Origin: Pseudomonas sp.
GTDB taxonomy: Bacteria; Pseudomonadota; Gammaproteobacteria; Pseudomonadales; Pseudomonadaceae
Direction of reading: 5' to 3'
Assembly (NCBI RefSeq): GCF_030690725.1
Contig: NZ_JAUYGD010000057.1
Coordinates: 1-64,000 of the forward strand
Length of the DNA stretch: 64,000 nt
Shown: positions 29,305 through 38,248 of the stretch, piece after piece
Position numbering within the stretch: position 1 is the first letter of the stretch
How the letters are laid out: every line of letters begins with the position of its first letter
Position numbers and translations under genes: made by a program
The notes under the pieces: model-generated
Databases searched by the model: none
What the model was told of the DNA's origin: nothing
Seen by the model: the letters and a program-made list of their open reading frames with translations, nothing else

Positions 29305-30327
29305 ATGACTGATCAGCCCCCCATCGCAGTGCTTGGCGGCGGTAGCTTCGGCACTGCGATTGCAAATTTGCTGGCCGAGAATGGCCAGCACGTCCTGCAC
29401 TGGATGCGCGACCCACAACAGGCCCAGGCGATTCGGCTGACCCGTGAAAATCCGCGTTACCTCAAAGGCATCAAAATTCACCCAGGCGTTGACCCGGTAA
29501 CCGACCTGAGCGCGACCCTGAATGCCTGCCAGTTGATCTTTGTTGCCTTGCCCTCCAGTGCATTGCGCCAGGCGCTGCAGCCGGTGGCTGAGTTGCTGAG
29601 CGGCAAGTTGCTGGTGAGTACCACCAAGGGCATCGAGGCGCAGAGTTTTCTGCTGATGAGCCAGATTCTCGAAGACATCGCCCCACAGGCGCGCATCGGC
29701 GTGCTCTCCGGGCCGAACCTGGCGCGTGAGGTGGCCGAGCATGCGCTGACCGCTTCGGTAATCGCCAGCGAGGATGAAGACCTCTGCCAGCAAGTGCAGG
29801 CCGCGTTGCACGGGCGTACCTTCCGTGTGTACGCCAGTGGAGACCGTTTTGGTGTCGAACTGGGCGGGGCGCTGAAGAACGTCTACGCGATCATCGCTGG
29901 TATGGCGGCGGCCATGGGCATGGGTGAAAACACCAGAAGCATGCTGATTACCCGCGCCCTGGCGGAAATGACCCGTTTTGCGGTCAAGCTGGGCGCCAAC
30001 CCCATGACCTTCCTCGGTCTGGCCGGGGTGGGCGATCTGATCGTCACCTGCTCCTCGGCGAAAAGCCGCAATTACCAGGTTGGTTTTGCCCTCGGCGAGG
30101 GGCTGAGTCTGGAGGATGCCGTGGCGCGTCTGGGCGAAGTGGCGGAAGGGGTGAACACGATCAAGGTGCTGAAGGCCAAAGCCGAGGAACTGCAGGTCTA
30201 TATGCCCCTGGTGGCTGGCCTGCATGCCATTCTGTTTGAAGGGCGCACCCTGGATCAGGTGATCGGCGCGCTGATGCGTGGCGAGCCGAAAACCGATGTC
30301 GACTTTATCCCCACCAGCGGTTTCTGA
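29305..30327 (+). CDS. gpsA: Glycerol-3-phosphate dehydrogenase [NAD(P)+]
   Basis: This 340-residue enzyme has an N-terminal nucleotide motif [23 protein letters not shown] in the middle and the catalytic Lys in [10 protein letters not shown]. It makes sn-glycerol 3-phosphate from dihydroxyacetone phosphate for phospholipid synthesis. The ATG at 29305 gives the E. coli length (339); longer in-frame starts from 29140 would precede the TATAAT box. The fabAB genes for membrane lipid acyl chains lie nearby. Confidence 0.95.
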   Translation: MTDQPPIAVLGGGSFGTAIANLLAENGQHVLHWMRDPQQAQAIRLTRENPRYLKGIKIHPGVDPVTDLSATLNACQLIFVALPSSALRQALQPVAELLSGKLLVSTTKGIEAQSFLLMSQILEDIAPQARIGVLSGPNLAREVAEHALTASVIASEDEDLCQQVQAALHGRTFRVYASGDRFGVELGGALKNVYAIIAGMAAAMGMGENTRSMLITRALAEMTRFAVKLGANPMTFLGLAGVGDLIVTCSSAKSRNYQVGFALGEGLSLEDAVARLGEVAEGVNTIKVLKAKAEELQVYMPLVAGLHAILFEGRTLDQVIGALMRGEPKTDVDFIPTSGF

Positions 30328-30361
30328 GTTTTACCTTTCTAGACCCTATAAGGAGATGAAC

Positions 30362-30709
30362 ATGAGTGATGACAATCAGCAACTGCAGCGCGAATCGATT
30401 CTGCTGCGCATCCTCTGGATGGTGATCTTTACCATCGTCTGGCAACTGGCGGAAATCCTCCTGGGCGCCGTGGTGTTGCTGCAACTGGGTTACCGCTTGT
30501 TTTACGGCGCACCGAATGCCGGCCTGCTGGGCTTTGGTGACAGTCTGAGCCAGTACCTGGCGCAGATCGGCCGCTTTGGCACCTTTAATAGCGATGAAAA
30601 GCCCTGGCCGTTCGCCGACTGGCCAACCCCGCAAGCGCCGCAGGGTGAAACCCCGCACAGCATTCCGCCGGCGGCCCACCCGGTGCGTGACGAAGAGCCG
30701 AAGCTTTGA
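30362..30709 (+). CDS. DUF4389 family membrane protein
   Basis: This 115-residue protein has one strong hydrophobic stretch (about residues 14-43, LLRILWMVIFTIVWQLAEILLGAVVLLQ) followed by YRLFYGAPNAGLLGFGDSLSQYL, typical of DUF4389, and a Pro-rich tail. Function is unknown. AAGGAG six bases before 30362 selects that ATG over one at 30356. It sits between gpsA and sixA in the same direction, probably in one transcript. Confidence 0.8.
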   Translation: MSDDNQQLQRESILLRILWMVIFTIVWQLAEILLGAVVLLQLGYRLFYGAPNAGLLGFGDSLSQYLAQIGRFGTFNSDEKPWPFADWPTPQAPQGETPHSIPPAAHPVRDEEPKL

Positions 30710-30734
30710 CTGGTCTGCTGATGGGGGCCGGGCG

Positions 30735-31199
30735 GTGAAGCTGTGGCTCCTGCGCCACGGTGAAGCCGAACCGGTTGCACGCACTGATGCCTCGCGCAAC
30801 TTGACGGTCTATGGCCAGCAGCAGGTGCGTGAGGCGGCTGTGCAGCTGCAGGGCCGGGCGTTGCGCGCGGTGTTGGTCAGCCCCTATGTAAGGGCGCAGC
30901 AGACGGCGGACCTGGTCTGCGAGGTGCTGGCATTTGCCGGTGTCCGGCAGACCGTGCCCTGGCTGACGCCGGAAAGTGATCTACGCCAAACGCTGCGGGA
31001 ACTGGATGGCTATGCCTTCGACGAGCTGTTGCTGGTCACCCATCAGCCGTTGGTTGGTGCTTTGGCGGGCTTGCTGATCCATGGTCATCGTCAGCAGCCG
31101 TTGCCCATGAACACCGCCAGCCTAGCGTTGCTGGAAGGCGACGAGCTGGCCGCTGGGTTGATGGCGTTGGCTATCCATAAGCACCCAGCCCGTTCCTGA
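30735..31199 (+). CDS. sixA: Phosphohistidine phosphatase SixA
   Basis: This 154-residue histidine-phosphatase-superfamily protein begins VKLWLLRHGEAEP with the nucleophile His8 (RHG) and has the second histidine in LLLVTHQPLVGAL. SixA removes phosphate from histidines of HPt domains or PTS proteins. The GTG at 30735 is the only start that gives the family N-terminus. It begins 25 bases after the DUF4389 stop. Confidence 0.88.
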   Translation: MKLWLLRHGEAEPVARTDASRNLTVYGQQQVREAAVQLQGRALRAVLVSPYVRAQQTADLVCEVLAFAGVRQTVPWLTPESDLRQTLRELDGYAFDELLLVTHQPLVGALAGLLIHGHRQQPLPMNTASLALLEGDELAAGLMALAIHKHPARS

Positions 31200-31261
31200 C
31201 GCCTCACTACACACCGAAACATTTCTCCTCTTGCGGGCCGCCTTTGTGCGTGGAATAGTCA

Positions 31262-31281
31262 AACCAAGCAATTGCTTGGTT
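31262..31281 (+). promoter_or_regulatory. Perfect 20-bp palindrome upstream of the acyl-CoA ligase gene
   Basis: AACCAAGCAA/TTGCTTGGTT is fully self-complementary and ends 32 bases before the GTG start. Size and position suit an operator for a dimeric repressor, perhaps a fatty-acid-responsive TetR protein. It is followed by TGGCTCC rather than a T-run, so it is not a terminator. Confidence 0.68.
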
Positions 31282-31313
31282 GGCTCCACAAAAACAACAA
31301 AGGAGGAAGCCCT

Positions 31314-32981
31314 GTGGCTGATGCAATCCGTTTGCCGCTTGAGGTGTTTTATGAGCGCGAGGCTCGGCACCCGAATAAACGCTACATGGTGCAGCCGCTG
31401 CCGGGCGGTCAGCTGCAGGAACTGAGCTGGGCTGACGTCGGCGAGCAGGCGCGCCGTGCGGCCAACTGGCTGCGTAGCCGCGAACTGCCGCAGGGCAGCC
31501 GCATTGCGATCATTTCCAAGAACTGCGCGCACTGGATCGTCACCGACCTGGCGATCTGGATGGCCGGGCACGTTTCGGTGCCGCTCTATCCCAATCTCAC
31601 CGCCGAGTCTGTCGGTCAGGTGCTGCGCCACTCCGAGGCGGCGCTGGTGTTTGTCGGCAAACTGGACGATTGGCCGGCCATGGCTCCCGGTGTGCCGCAG
31701 GATGTGCCGACTATCGGCCTGCCACTGCGTCCGCAGGGCGAGTTCAGCTTTACCTGGGATGATTTGCAGGCCTGCACGCCGATTCAGGACAACCCCAAGG
31801 CGGCGGCCGATCAGCTCGCCACCATCATCTACACCTCCGGCACCACCGGCACGCCGAAAGGCGTGATGCATCACTTCAATAACTTCGGCTTTGCCGCCAG
31901 CCACGCCATCGAACTGTTTGGCGTCTGTGAGCAGGATCGGGTGCTGTCCTACCTGCCGTTGTGCCACGTGGCCGAGCGTATGTTTGTCGAGCTGGCGTCG
32001 ATCTACGCCGGGCAGACGATCTTCTTTGCCGAAAGCCTGGACACCTTCCTTGAAGACCTCAAGCGCGCGCGGCCAACGGTGATGTTTGGCGTGCCGCGGA
32101 TCTGGACCAAGTTCCAGATGGGCGTTTACAGCAAGATGCCGGCCGAGAAGCTGGACTTCCTGCTCAAGCTGCCAATCATCGGTCGCATCGTTGGCAAAAA
32201 GGTGCTGGTTGGCCTGGGCCTGGATGCCGTGCGTTACGCGCTGTCCGGTGCGGCGCCGGTGCCTGAAGCGCTGCTCAACTGGTACAAGCGCCTGGGCCTG
32301 GATGTGCTGGAGGTCTACGGCATGACCGAGAACTGCGGCTATTCGCATGTGTGCCGGCCGGGCAAGTTCAAGCAGGGCTGGATTGGGCAGAACAGCCCGG
32401 GCGTTGAGGTGCGCATCGCTGAGGATGGCGAGGTGCAAGTGCGCAGCGGCGCGACCATGCAGGGCTATTACAAAGACCCGGAAAAGACTGCAGAAACCAT
32501 CACCCCCGATGGCTTCCTGCGCACTGGCGACAAGGGTGAACAGGATGCCGAGGGCAATCTGCGTCTGACCGGGCGGATCAAGGAGATTTTCAAAACCAGC
32601 AAAGGCAAATACGTCGCCCCGGCACCGATTGAAAACCGCCTGGGTGAGCACTCGCGCATTGAGCAGGTGTGTGTGGTCGGCGATGGTATGGCCCAGCCCA
32701 TGGCCCTGTGTGTGCTGTCTGATGTTGGTCGCAGCGAAGCCCTCAACGGCGCGCGGAGCGAGCTGGAAAGCAGCCTGAAAAAGCTGCTGGAGGAGGTCAA
32801 TCAACGTCTCGACAAGCATGAGCGTCTGCAACGCCTGGTGCTGGTCAAAGACGTGTGGGCGGTGGATAACGGCTTCCTCACACCTACGCTGAAGATCAAG
32901 CGCGCGGTGGTTGAGGGCGCCTATGGCGAACGCTTCGACGAGTGGACCGCTCGCAGCGAAGCGGTGCTTTGGCACGAGTGA
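31314..32981 (+). CDS. Long-chain acyl-CoA ligase (AMP-binding)
   Basis: This 555-residue ANL-superfamily enzyme has the P-loop motif IIYTSGTTGTPKGV, the A5 motif VYGMTENCGYSH and the hinge TGDKGEQDAEGNLRLTGRIKEIFKTSKGK. It should activate a fatty acid to its CoA ester through an acyl-AMP. The GTG at 31314 lies seven bases after AAAGGAGG; an ATG at 31272 falls inside the palindrome. The length fits the FadD/FACL branch. A thioesterase gene follows, and the upstream palindrome suggests its own repressor. Confidence 0.92.
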   Translation: MADAIRLPLEVFYEREARHPNKRYMVQPLPGGQLQELSWADVGEQARRAANWLRSRELPQGSRIAIISKNCAHWIVTDLAIWMAGHVSVPLYPNLTAESVGQVLRHSEAALVFVGKLDDWPAMAPGVPQDVPTIGLPLRPQGEFSFTWDDLQACTPIQDNPKAAADQLATIIYTSGTTGTPKGVMHHFNNFGFAASHAIELFGVCEQDRVLSYLPLCHVAERMFVELASIYAGQTIFFAESLDTFLEDLKRARPTVMFGVPRIWTKFQMGVYSKMPAEKLDFLLKLPIIGRIVGKKVLVGLGLDAVRYALSGAAPVPEALLNWYKRLGLDVLEVYGMTENCGYSHVCRPGKFKQGWIGQNSPGVEVRIAEDGEVQVRSGATMQGYYKDPEKTAETITPDGFLRTGDKGEQDAEGNLRLTGRIKEIFKTSKGKYVAPAPIENRLGEHSRIEQVCVVGDGMAQPMALCVLSDVGRSEALNGARSELESSLKKLLEEVNQRLDKHERLQRLVLVKDVWAVDNGFLTPTLKIKRAVVEGAYGERFDEWTARSEAVLWHE

Positions 32982-32989
32982 TCAGGCGT

Positions 32990-33016
32990 GTGGCCGGCAT
33001 GCAGTGTGCCGGCCAC
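32990..33016 (+). other. Hairpin between acyl-CoA ligase and thioesterase genes
   Basis: GTGGCCGGCA (32990-32999), 7-base loop and TGCCGGCCAC (33007-33016), a perfect 10-bp stem with no T-run. It may attenuate read-through or protect the 3' end of the ligase message. Confidence 0.5.
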
Positions 33017-33048
33017 GTTCTGGCTGAATCGACCCTAAAGGACTGACT

Positions 33049-33495
33049 ATGGCCCTCTGGCAGCAAACCCCGAATCTCGAACAGCTCAACGCGTTTCTGA
33101 AAAACACCATCGGCGAGCAACTGGATATCCGCTTTGACGCCTTCGACGACGAGTCGCTGACCGCCAGCATGGTGGTCGATGCGCGCACTCATCAACCCTA
33201 CGGCCTGCTGCATGGCGGCGCCTCGGTGGTACTGGCGGAAACCCTCGGCTCCACTGCCAGCCATCTGTGCATCGACAGCAGCAAGTTCTACTGCGTCGGC
33301 CTGGAAGTGAACGCCAACCACCTGCGCGGTTTGCGCAGCGGCCGGGTGACGGCTGTCGCGCGCGCCGTGCATCTGGGGCGCACCACCCACGTCTGGGATA
33401 TCCGCCTGAGTGGCGAGGATGGCAGGGCCAGCTGTATTTCCCGGCTGACCATGGCCATTGTGCCGTTGGGTGAAAATGGCCCGGCTCAGCGTTAA
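33049..33495 (+). CDS. Hotdog-fold thioesterase (YdiI/EntH type)
   Basis: This 148-residue protein has the motif PYGLLHGGASVVLAETLGSTAS, with the catalytic Glu after HGG, as in YdiI and EntH. It probably cleaves acyl- or aryl-CoA, perhaps as a proofreading partner of the ligase upstream. AAAGGACTGACT precedes the ATG. Confidence 0.9.
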   Translation: MALWQQTPNLEQLNAFLKNTIGEQLDIRFDAFDDESLTASMVVDARTHQPYGLLHGGASVVLAETLGSTASHLCIDSSKFYCVGLEVNANHLRGLRSGRVTAVARAVHLGRTTHVWDIRLSGEDGRASCISRLTMAIVPLGENGPAQR

Positions 33496-33507
33496 CTTCG
33501 CTCTAAT

Positions 33508-33535
33508 GGCCCGCCACCACTCTGGCTGGCGGGCC
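33508..33535 (+). other. Hairpin after the thioesterase gene
   Basis: GGCCCGCCA (33508-33516) pairs with TGGCGGGCC (33527-33535), loop of 10, twelve bases after the stop. There is no T-run, so it is a possible weak or factor-dependent terminator. Confidence 0.5.
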
Positions 33536-33643
33536 TCCCATCAGCTTTGGCTATAGTGCCGTCATTCACTGGCCGTTTTGTCATTGCTGCATCGCTGGTG
33601 CTGCCGGACAATCATCGGCAACTTTCCAGATAAGCCCGCCGCC

Positions 33644-34453
33644 ATGACCCAGTCCGTGTTCTTCGCCCATGCCAACGGCTTTCCCTCGGCCACCTACGGC
33701 AAGCTGTTTGCCGCGCTGGCGCCTGACTATTCGGTGCAGCACCTGGAGCAGCACGGCCATGACCCGCGTTTTCCGGTGAATGACAACTGGAGCAACCTCG
33801 TCGATGAGCTGATCCATCACCTCGAAGCCAACCAGCAACCGGTATGGGGTGTCGGTCATTCCCTGGGTGGTGTGCTGCATTACCACGCCGCCTTATTGCG
33901 CCCTGAGCTGTATATGGGCGTGGTGATGCTCGATTCGCCAGTGCTGACCCTGGCCGACAAGATGGTGATTCGCGCCGCCAAACGCTTTGGCTTTATCGAC
34001 CGCATCACCCCGGCCGGGCGCACCCTGGGTCGGCGTGAGGAGTTTGTCGACCTGGCCGAGGCGCGCGGCTATTTCGCCGGTAAAGGCCTGTTCCGCCGCT
34101 TCGATCCCGAATGCCTGGATGCCTACGTGCAACACGGTCTGCAAGCGGCGGGCAATAACCTGCGCCTGCGTTTTGATCCAGCCACGGAAATCAGCATCTA
34201 CCGCAGCGTGCCGCACACCAGCCCGGGGCGGCCGCAACAGCTGAAAGTGCCGCTGGCCATGGTTCGCGGCCGCCATAGCCGGGTGGTACTGCCGCACCAC
34301 GCCCATCTGGTGCGGCGCGTGCCAAAAGGCGAATACCTGACGTTACCCGGCGGCCATATGTTTCCCCTGGAACGCCCGCAGGACACCGCTGAGCTGCTGA
34401 AAAAGCTGTTTCAGCGCTGGGCCGGACAACCTGCAAGCGAGCAAAGCGCATGA
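33644..34453 (+). CDS. Alpha/beta hydrolase
   Basis: This 269-residue protein has the nucleophile Ser73 in GVGHSLGG, an N-terminal FFAHANGFPSATY (oxyanion HANG motif) and the C-terminal His in PGGHMFPLE. Substrate unknown; esterase, lipase or lactonase are all possible. I chose the ATG at 33644; an ATG at 33578 would add residues without family support. It overlaps a second alpha/beta hydrolase gene by four bases. Confidence 0.87.
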   Translation: MTQSVFFAHANGFPSATYGKLFAALAPDYSVQHLEQHGHDPRFPVNDNWSNLVDELIHHLEANQQPVWGVGHSLGGVLHYHAALLRPELYMGVVMLDSPVLTLADKMVIRAAKRFGFIDRITPAGRTLGRREEFVDLAEARGYFAGKGLFRRFDPECLDAYVQHGLQAAGNNLRLRFDPATEISIYRSVPHTSPGRPQQLKVPLAMVRGRHSRVVLPHHAHLVRRVPKGEYLTLPGGHMFPLERPQDTAELLKKLFQRWAGQPASEQSA

Positions 34454-35313
34454 GCCTGAATTTCGAAGAAGTCCGTCTGCGTCTGCCGCATATCGAGCTG
34501 GCCGCTCACCTGTATGGCCCGGAAGATGGCGTGCCGGTGATTGCCCTGCATGGCTGGCTGGACAATGCCGCCAGCTTTTCCCGCCTGGCGCCACTGCTGC
34601 CGGGGCTGCGCATCGTCGCTCTGGATTTTGCCGGCCACGGCCATTCCGATCACCGCCCGCCAGGCGCCAGTTACGCCATCTGGGACTATGCCCACGATGT
34701 GCTGCAGGTCGCCGAGCAGTTCGGCTGGCAGCGTTTTTCCCTGCTCGGGCATTCCATGGGCGCGATTGTTTCGGTGCTGTTGGCGGCGGCCATGCCGGAG
34801 CGTATCGAGCGCCTAGCACTGATCGACGGACTGATTCCCTATACCGGTGAGCCGGACACGGCGCCGCAGAAACTCGGCGAAGCGCTCAAGGCGCAGCTGG
34901 CGCTGGCCGGCAAGAGCAAGCCGGTGTATGCCGAGTTTGCTCGCGCCGTGGAGGCGCGTATGCGTGGTGTCGGCGCAGTCAGTCGTGAGGCCGCAGAATT
35001 GCTCGCCCAACGCGGCCTAATGCCAGTACCCGGTGGCTACACCTGGCGTACCGACAGCCGCCTGACCCTGCCGTCGCCGCTGCGCTTGACTCACGCCCAT
35101 GCGCTGGCGTTTGTGCGCAACCTGCAATGCCCGGCCAAACTGGTAATGGCGCAGCAGGGCATGCTGCTCGCGCAGCCGAGTATCACTCAGCTGGTCGAAG
35201 GCCTGGCCATCGAGGTGGCGCAACTGCCTGGCGGCCACCATCTGCACCTGGATGACGATGCGGGTGCGGGCTTGGTAGCAGACTGTTTCAAAGCTTTCCT
35301 GGGCGCGCCTTGA
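34450..35313 (+). CDS. Alpha/beta hydrolase, second of a pair
   Basis: This 287-residue protein has ALHGWLDNAASF near the start, LDFAGHGHSDHRP, the nucleophile Ser102 in LLGHSMGA and a C-terminal His in PGGHHLHLD. It belongs to the same fold as the preceding gene but is not a close copy. Substrate unknown. The ATGA overlap indicates joint expression. Confidence 0.88.
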   Translation: MSLNFEEVRLRLPHIELAAHLYGPEDGVPVIALHGWLDNAASFSRLAPLLPGLRIVALDFAGHGHSDHRPPGASYAIWDYAHDVLQVAEQFGWQRFSLLGHSMGAIVSVLLAAAMPERIERLALIDGLIPYTGEPDTAPQKLGEALKAQLALAGKSKPVYAEFARAVEARMRGVGAVSREAAELLAQRGLMPVPGGYTWRTDSRLTLPSPLRLTHAHALAFVRNLQCPAKLVMAQQGMLLAQPSITQLVEGLAIEVAQLPGGHHLHLDDDAGAGLVADCFKAFLGAP

Positions 35314-35364
35314 CTTGCTAAAGGCAACTGGGGAAAGGTGTGGGCGATACCCACGGAGATTCGC

Positions 35365-36027
35365 ATGATCGACCTGTATACCGCCGCTACCCCTAACGGC
35401 CATAAAGCGTCCATCGCACTGGAAGAGTTGCAACTGCCGTACTGCGTGCAGGCTTTGAGTTTCGACAAGCAGGAGCAGAAGGCTGCGGCCTTTCTCAAGA
35501 TCAATCCCAATGGCCGCATTCCGGCGATTGTCGACCGCGACAATGATGATTTCGCGGTGTTCGAGTCCGGCGCCATTCTGCTGTATCTCGCCGAGAAAAC
35601 CGGTCAGCTGCTGCCCAGCGACGCCAAGGGTCGCTCGCGGGTAATCCAGTGGCTGATGTTCCAGATGGGCGGGGTCGGCCCTATGCAGGGCCAGGCCAAT
35701 GTGTTCTTCCGCTACTTTCCGGAAAAACTGCAGGGCCCCATCGACCGTTACCAGCACGAAACCCGTCGTCTTTATGAAGTGCTCGACACGCGCCTCGGCG
35801 AGTCGCAGTACCTGGCTGATGACTACAGCATCGCCGATATCGCCACCTACCCGTGGGTGCGCATCCATGACTGGGCCGGCGTCTCGGTTGATGGCCTTGA
35901 GCATCTGCAGCGCTGGATGGCTGAGCTGGCTGAACGCCCTGCGGTGCAGCGCGGTTTGCTGGTGCCGCTGCGCGAGGAAGACAGCGAGAAAATTGTTAAA
36001 GCTGCCCAAGGAATGTTGATCAAATGA
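35365..36027 (+). CDS. Glutathione S-transferase family protein (YfcG-like)
   Basis: This 220-residue protein has the thioredoxin-like N-domain start [21 protein letters not shown]; the TPNGHK motif is typical of the nu-class YfcG/YghU enzymes, which act as disulfide-bond oxidoreductases. The helical C-domain has [20 protein letters not shown] precedes the ATG at 35365. It overlaps the next gene by four bases. Confidence 0.9.
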   Translation: MIDLYTAATPNGHKASIALEELQLPYCVQALSFDKQEQKAAAFLKINPNGRIPAIVDRDNDDFAVFESGAILLYLAEKTGQLLPSDAKGRSRVIQWLMFQMGGVGPMQGQANVFFRYFPEKLQGPIDRYQHETRRLYEVLDTRLGESQYLADDYSIADIATYPWVRIHDWAGVSVDGLEHLQRWMAELAERPAVQRGLLVPLREEDSEKIVKAAQGMLIK

Positions 36028-36836
36028 GCCGCCTTAATCGTTACTGCCTCGCTCTGAGCCTGCTGCTGGCCAGCTCCGTTGTCTGGGCCGACGTGGTCGG
36101 CAGCCAGGACCTCGACGTGCTGCCGCGCTTTGCCGGGAGCAAGATTGTCAGCTTCAAGGATGTTGCCGAGCAGGAGCGCATCTACCCGCAAGGGACGATT
36201 CGGCGCATCAGCGGCACCCTGCGTTATGAGCGCGAAGTAGCAGCTCAGGGCCGTGTCACTGCGGTGACCTACGAGTTGCCGCGTACTCATTCGGCCAATG
36301 AGGTATTCGCCAGCGCCCGTGAAACCCTGCAAGCCGAGGATGCCGAATTGCTCTACTGGTGTGTGGGCCGCGAGTGCGGCTCAAGCAGCCTGTGGGCCAA
36401 CGCGGTGTTCGACAACGCCACCCTGACCGGCTCGGATGACCAGCAGACTTACGCGCTGCTGCGCCTGGCCGAGCCGCGCCAGGACAGCCTGCTGGCGCTG
36501 TACAGCATCACCCGTGGTAACAGGCGCGCTTACCTGCATGCCGAGTTGCTGACGGCCAATGCAGCCTTGGGTGAACTGTTGCCGACCCCCGCCACCCTGC
36601 AGCGCCAGTTGAAAAGCACCGGTGAACTGCGCCTGGCCAAGCAGGTCGAACCCAGCGCTGCTTGGGTTGAGCTGCTGGCGCGTAGCCTCAAGCTCGACAG
36701 CACCTTGCGTGTCACCATCAGTGGCGCACAAGCCGAAGCCTGGCGCGATGCGCTGGTAGAGCAACGCGTACGCGCAAGCCGTCTGGAGCTGGGTGACGCA
36801 GATGTGAGCGGCGTACAACTCAACGTGCTGCGCTAA
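36024..36836 (+). CDS. Exported DUF4892 domain protein
   Basis: This 270-residue protein has a signal peptide ending near SSVVWA and the DUF4892 start [22 protein letters not shown]. The C-terminal part ([17 protein letters not shown], then GVQLNVLR) resembles an OmpA-like or peptidoglycan-binding fold, but no key residues are clear. Function unknown. It is coupled to the GST gene and followed by a terminator. Confidence 0.83.
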   Translation: MSRLNRYCLALSLLLASSVVWADVVGSQDLDVLPRFAGSKIVSFKDVAEQERIYPQGTIRRISGTLRYEREVAAQGRVTAVTYELPRTHSANEVFASARETLQAEDAELLYWCVGRECGSSSLWANAVFDNATLTGSDDQQTYALLRLAEPRQDSLLALYSITRGNRRAYLHAELLTANAALGELLPTPATLQRQLKSTGELRLAKQVEPSAAWVELLARSLKLDSTLRVTISGAQAEAWRDALVEQRVRASRLELGDADVSGVQLNVLR

Positions 36837-36875
36837 GACGCCACTGTCGGTACTCTTGTCGTTATTAATTGATCC

Positions 36876-36904
36876 GGCTCTGTCCCTCGTGGCAGAGCCT
36901 TTTT
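36876..36904 (+). terminator. Rho-independent terminator after the DUF4892 gene
   Basis: GGCTCTG, 10-base loop and CAGAGCC followed by five T residues. Confidence 0.87.
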
Positions 36905-36927
36905 GCGTTGTGCAGGGAGCTGGTTGA

Positions 36928-38007
36928 ATGGCCAATAACGATCGTTTGCTGGTGCAGATACTGCTGCTGGTCTTGCTGGGTGCCAGCCTGTGGGTGCTGG
37001 CACCGTTCTGGTCGGCGCTGTTCTGGGCTGCGGTGTTGTCGTTTGCCAGCTGGCCGGTGATGCGCGTGCTGACGCGCCTGCTCGGCGGCCGTCAGGCGTT
37101 GGCCGCAGGTCTGCTGACCCTGACTTGGACCGTTGTAGTGGCGGTGCCGTTGGTGATGCTCGGCTTCAACCTGGCGGATCACATCAAGGATGTCACCGCG
37201 CTGCTCAAGGATTTCCAGGTCGACGGGCTGCCGCCGGCACCCACCTGGCTGGCCGGCGTACCGCTGGTGGGCGAGCGCCTGGTGGGCTTCTGGATGACCA
37301 TCGACCAGCAGGGTGCAGCGTTTTTCGCCACCGTGCGGCCGTACCTGGGGCAGGTCGGCAACTGGCTGTTGGCGCGCAGTGCGCAGATCGGTGGCGGCAT
37401 GCTGGAACTGGCATTGAGCCTGATTCTGGTGTTCTTTTTCTACCGCGATGGGCCGCGTCTGGCAGCGTTTGCCGAAAGCCTGTTGCAGCGTTTGATCGGT
37501 GATCGCGCCGAGCATTATCTGGAACTGGTTGCCGGCACTGTGCAGCGGGTGGTCAACGGGGTGATCGGTACTGCCGCAGCGCAGGCGATCCTGGCCTGGA
37601 TCGGTTTCACCATCGCCGGTGTGCCGGGTGCGCTGGTACTGGGGATGCTGACCTTCGGCTTTAGCCTGATCATGGTTCCGCCGCTGATCTGGGGCCCAGC
37701 TGTGGCCTGGCTGTTCTGGCAGGGCGAAGTCGGCATGGGCGTGTTTCTGCTGATTTGGGGCTTCCTGGTGATCAGCGGCGTCGACAACATCCTCAAGCCG
37801 TACCTGATCAGCCGTGGCGGTAATCTGCCATTAATCGTGGTGCTGCTCGGGGTGTTCGGCGGCATCCTGGCGTTCGGCTTTATGGGCTTGTTCCTCGGCC
37901 CAACCTTGCTGGCCGTGGCCTACAGCCTGCTCAGTGACTGGGTCGGCAGTGCGGCCCCAAGCATTGTGGTGAGCAGCACTGAGCCGGTAGATAAGCCGCA
38001 GCGCTGA
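36928..38007 (+). CDS. AI-2E family transporter (YdiK/PerM type)
   Basis: This 359-residue polytopic membrane protein has hydrophobic pairs at the N-terminus (about residues 6-60), a soluble middle stretch and five or so helices from about 155 to 345. Family motifs include LSLILVFFFYRDG and GVDNILKPYLISRGGNLPLIVVLLGVFGG. Relatives export autoinducer-2 or act as Na+/H+ antiporters; the substrate here is not deducible. GCAGGGAG precedes the ATG. Confidence 0.9.
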   Translation: MANNDRLLVQILLLVLLGASLWVLAPFWSALFWAAVLSFASWPVMRVLTRLLGGRQALAAGLLTLTWTVVVAVPLVMLGFNLADHIKDVTALLKDFQVDGLPPAPTWLAGVPLVGERLVGFWMTIDQQGAAFFATVRPYLGQVGNWLLARSAQIGGGMLELALSLILVFFFYRDGPRLAAFAESLLQRLIGDRAEHYLELVAGTVQRVVNGVIGTAAAQAILAWIGFTIAGVPGALVLGMLTFGFSLIMVPPLIWGPAVAWLFWQGEVGMGVFLLIWGFLVISGVDNILKPYLISRGGNLPLIVVLLGVFGGILAFGFMGLFLGPTLLAVAYSLLSDWVGSAAPSIVVSSTEPVDKPQR

Positions 38008-38126
38008 GTTCTTGATGCCACCGTGCTGCTGTTCGAGCCGATTGGCATTCTCGGCAAATTTCCCCGGCGGCGTCTTGGTCGCCTGTGGCCGCAGTGGTAG
38101 CCTTGCTGCGCTTCGCGGCACCTATC

Positions 38127-38164
38127 GGCTGCCGCAGCCAGGCGTTGGTCGCAAGCCCAACGCC
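38127..38164 (+). repeat. Two adjacent palindromes in the gap before the YdgA-type gene
   Basis: GGCTGC-C-GCAGCC (38127-38139) is followed directly by GGCGTTGG (38141-38148) and CCAACGCC (38157-38164). They lie in a 241-base gap that otherwise shows nothing. No T-run follows. They could be a dispersed repeat or a factor-dependent termination region for the permease gene. Confidence 0.45.
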
Positions 38165-38248
38165 GCGCCTTAGGCCGCAAGCATGCCCAGCATTTGCAGG
38201 CGGCAGCAGGGAAGACCCCACACACGTAACGGACACGCAGGATTAACC

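Noticed and set aside
31122..32975. 617-codon minus-strand frame opposite the acyl-CoA ligase
   Set aside because: His/Gln-rich shadow composition typical of antisense frames in GC-rich genes; the plus strand encodes an intact ANL enzyme.
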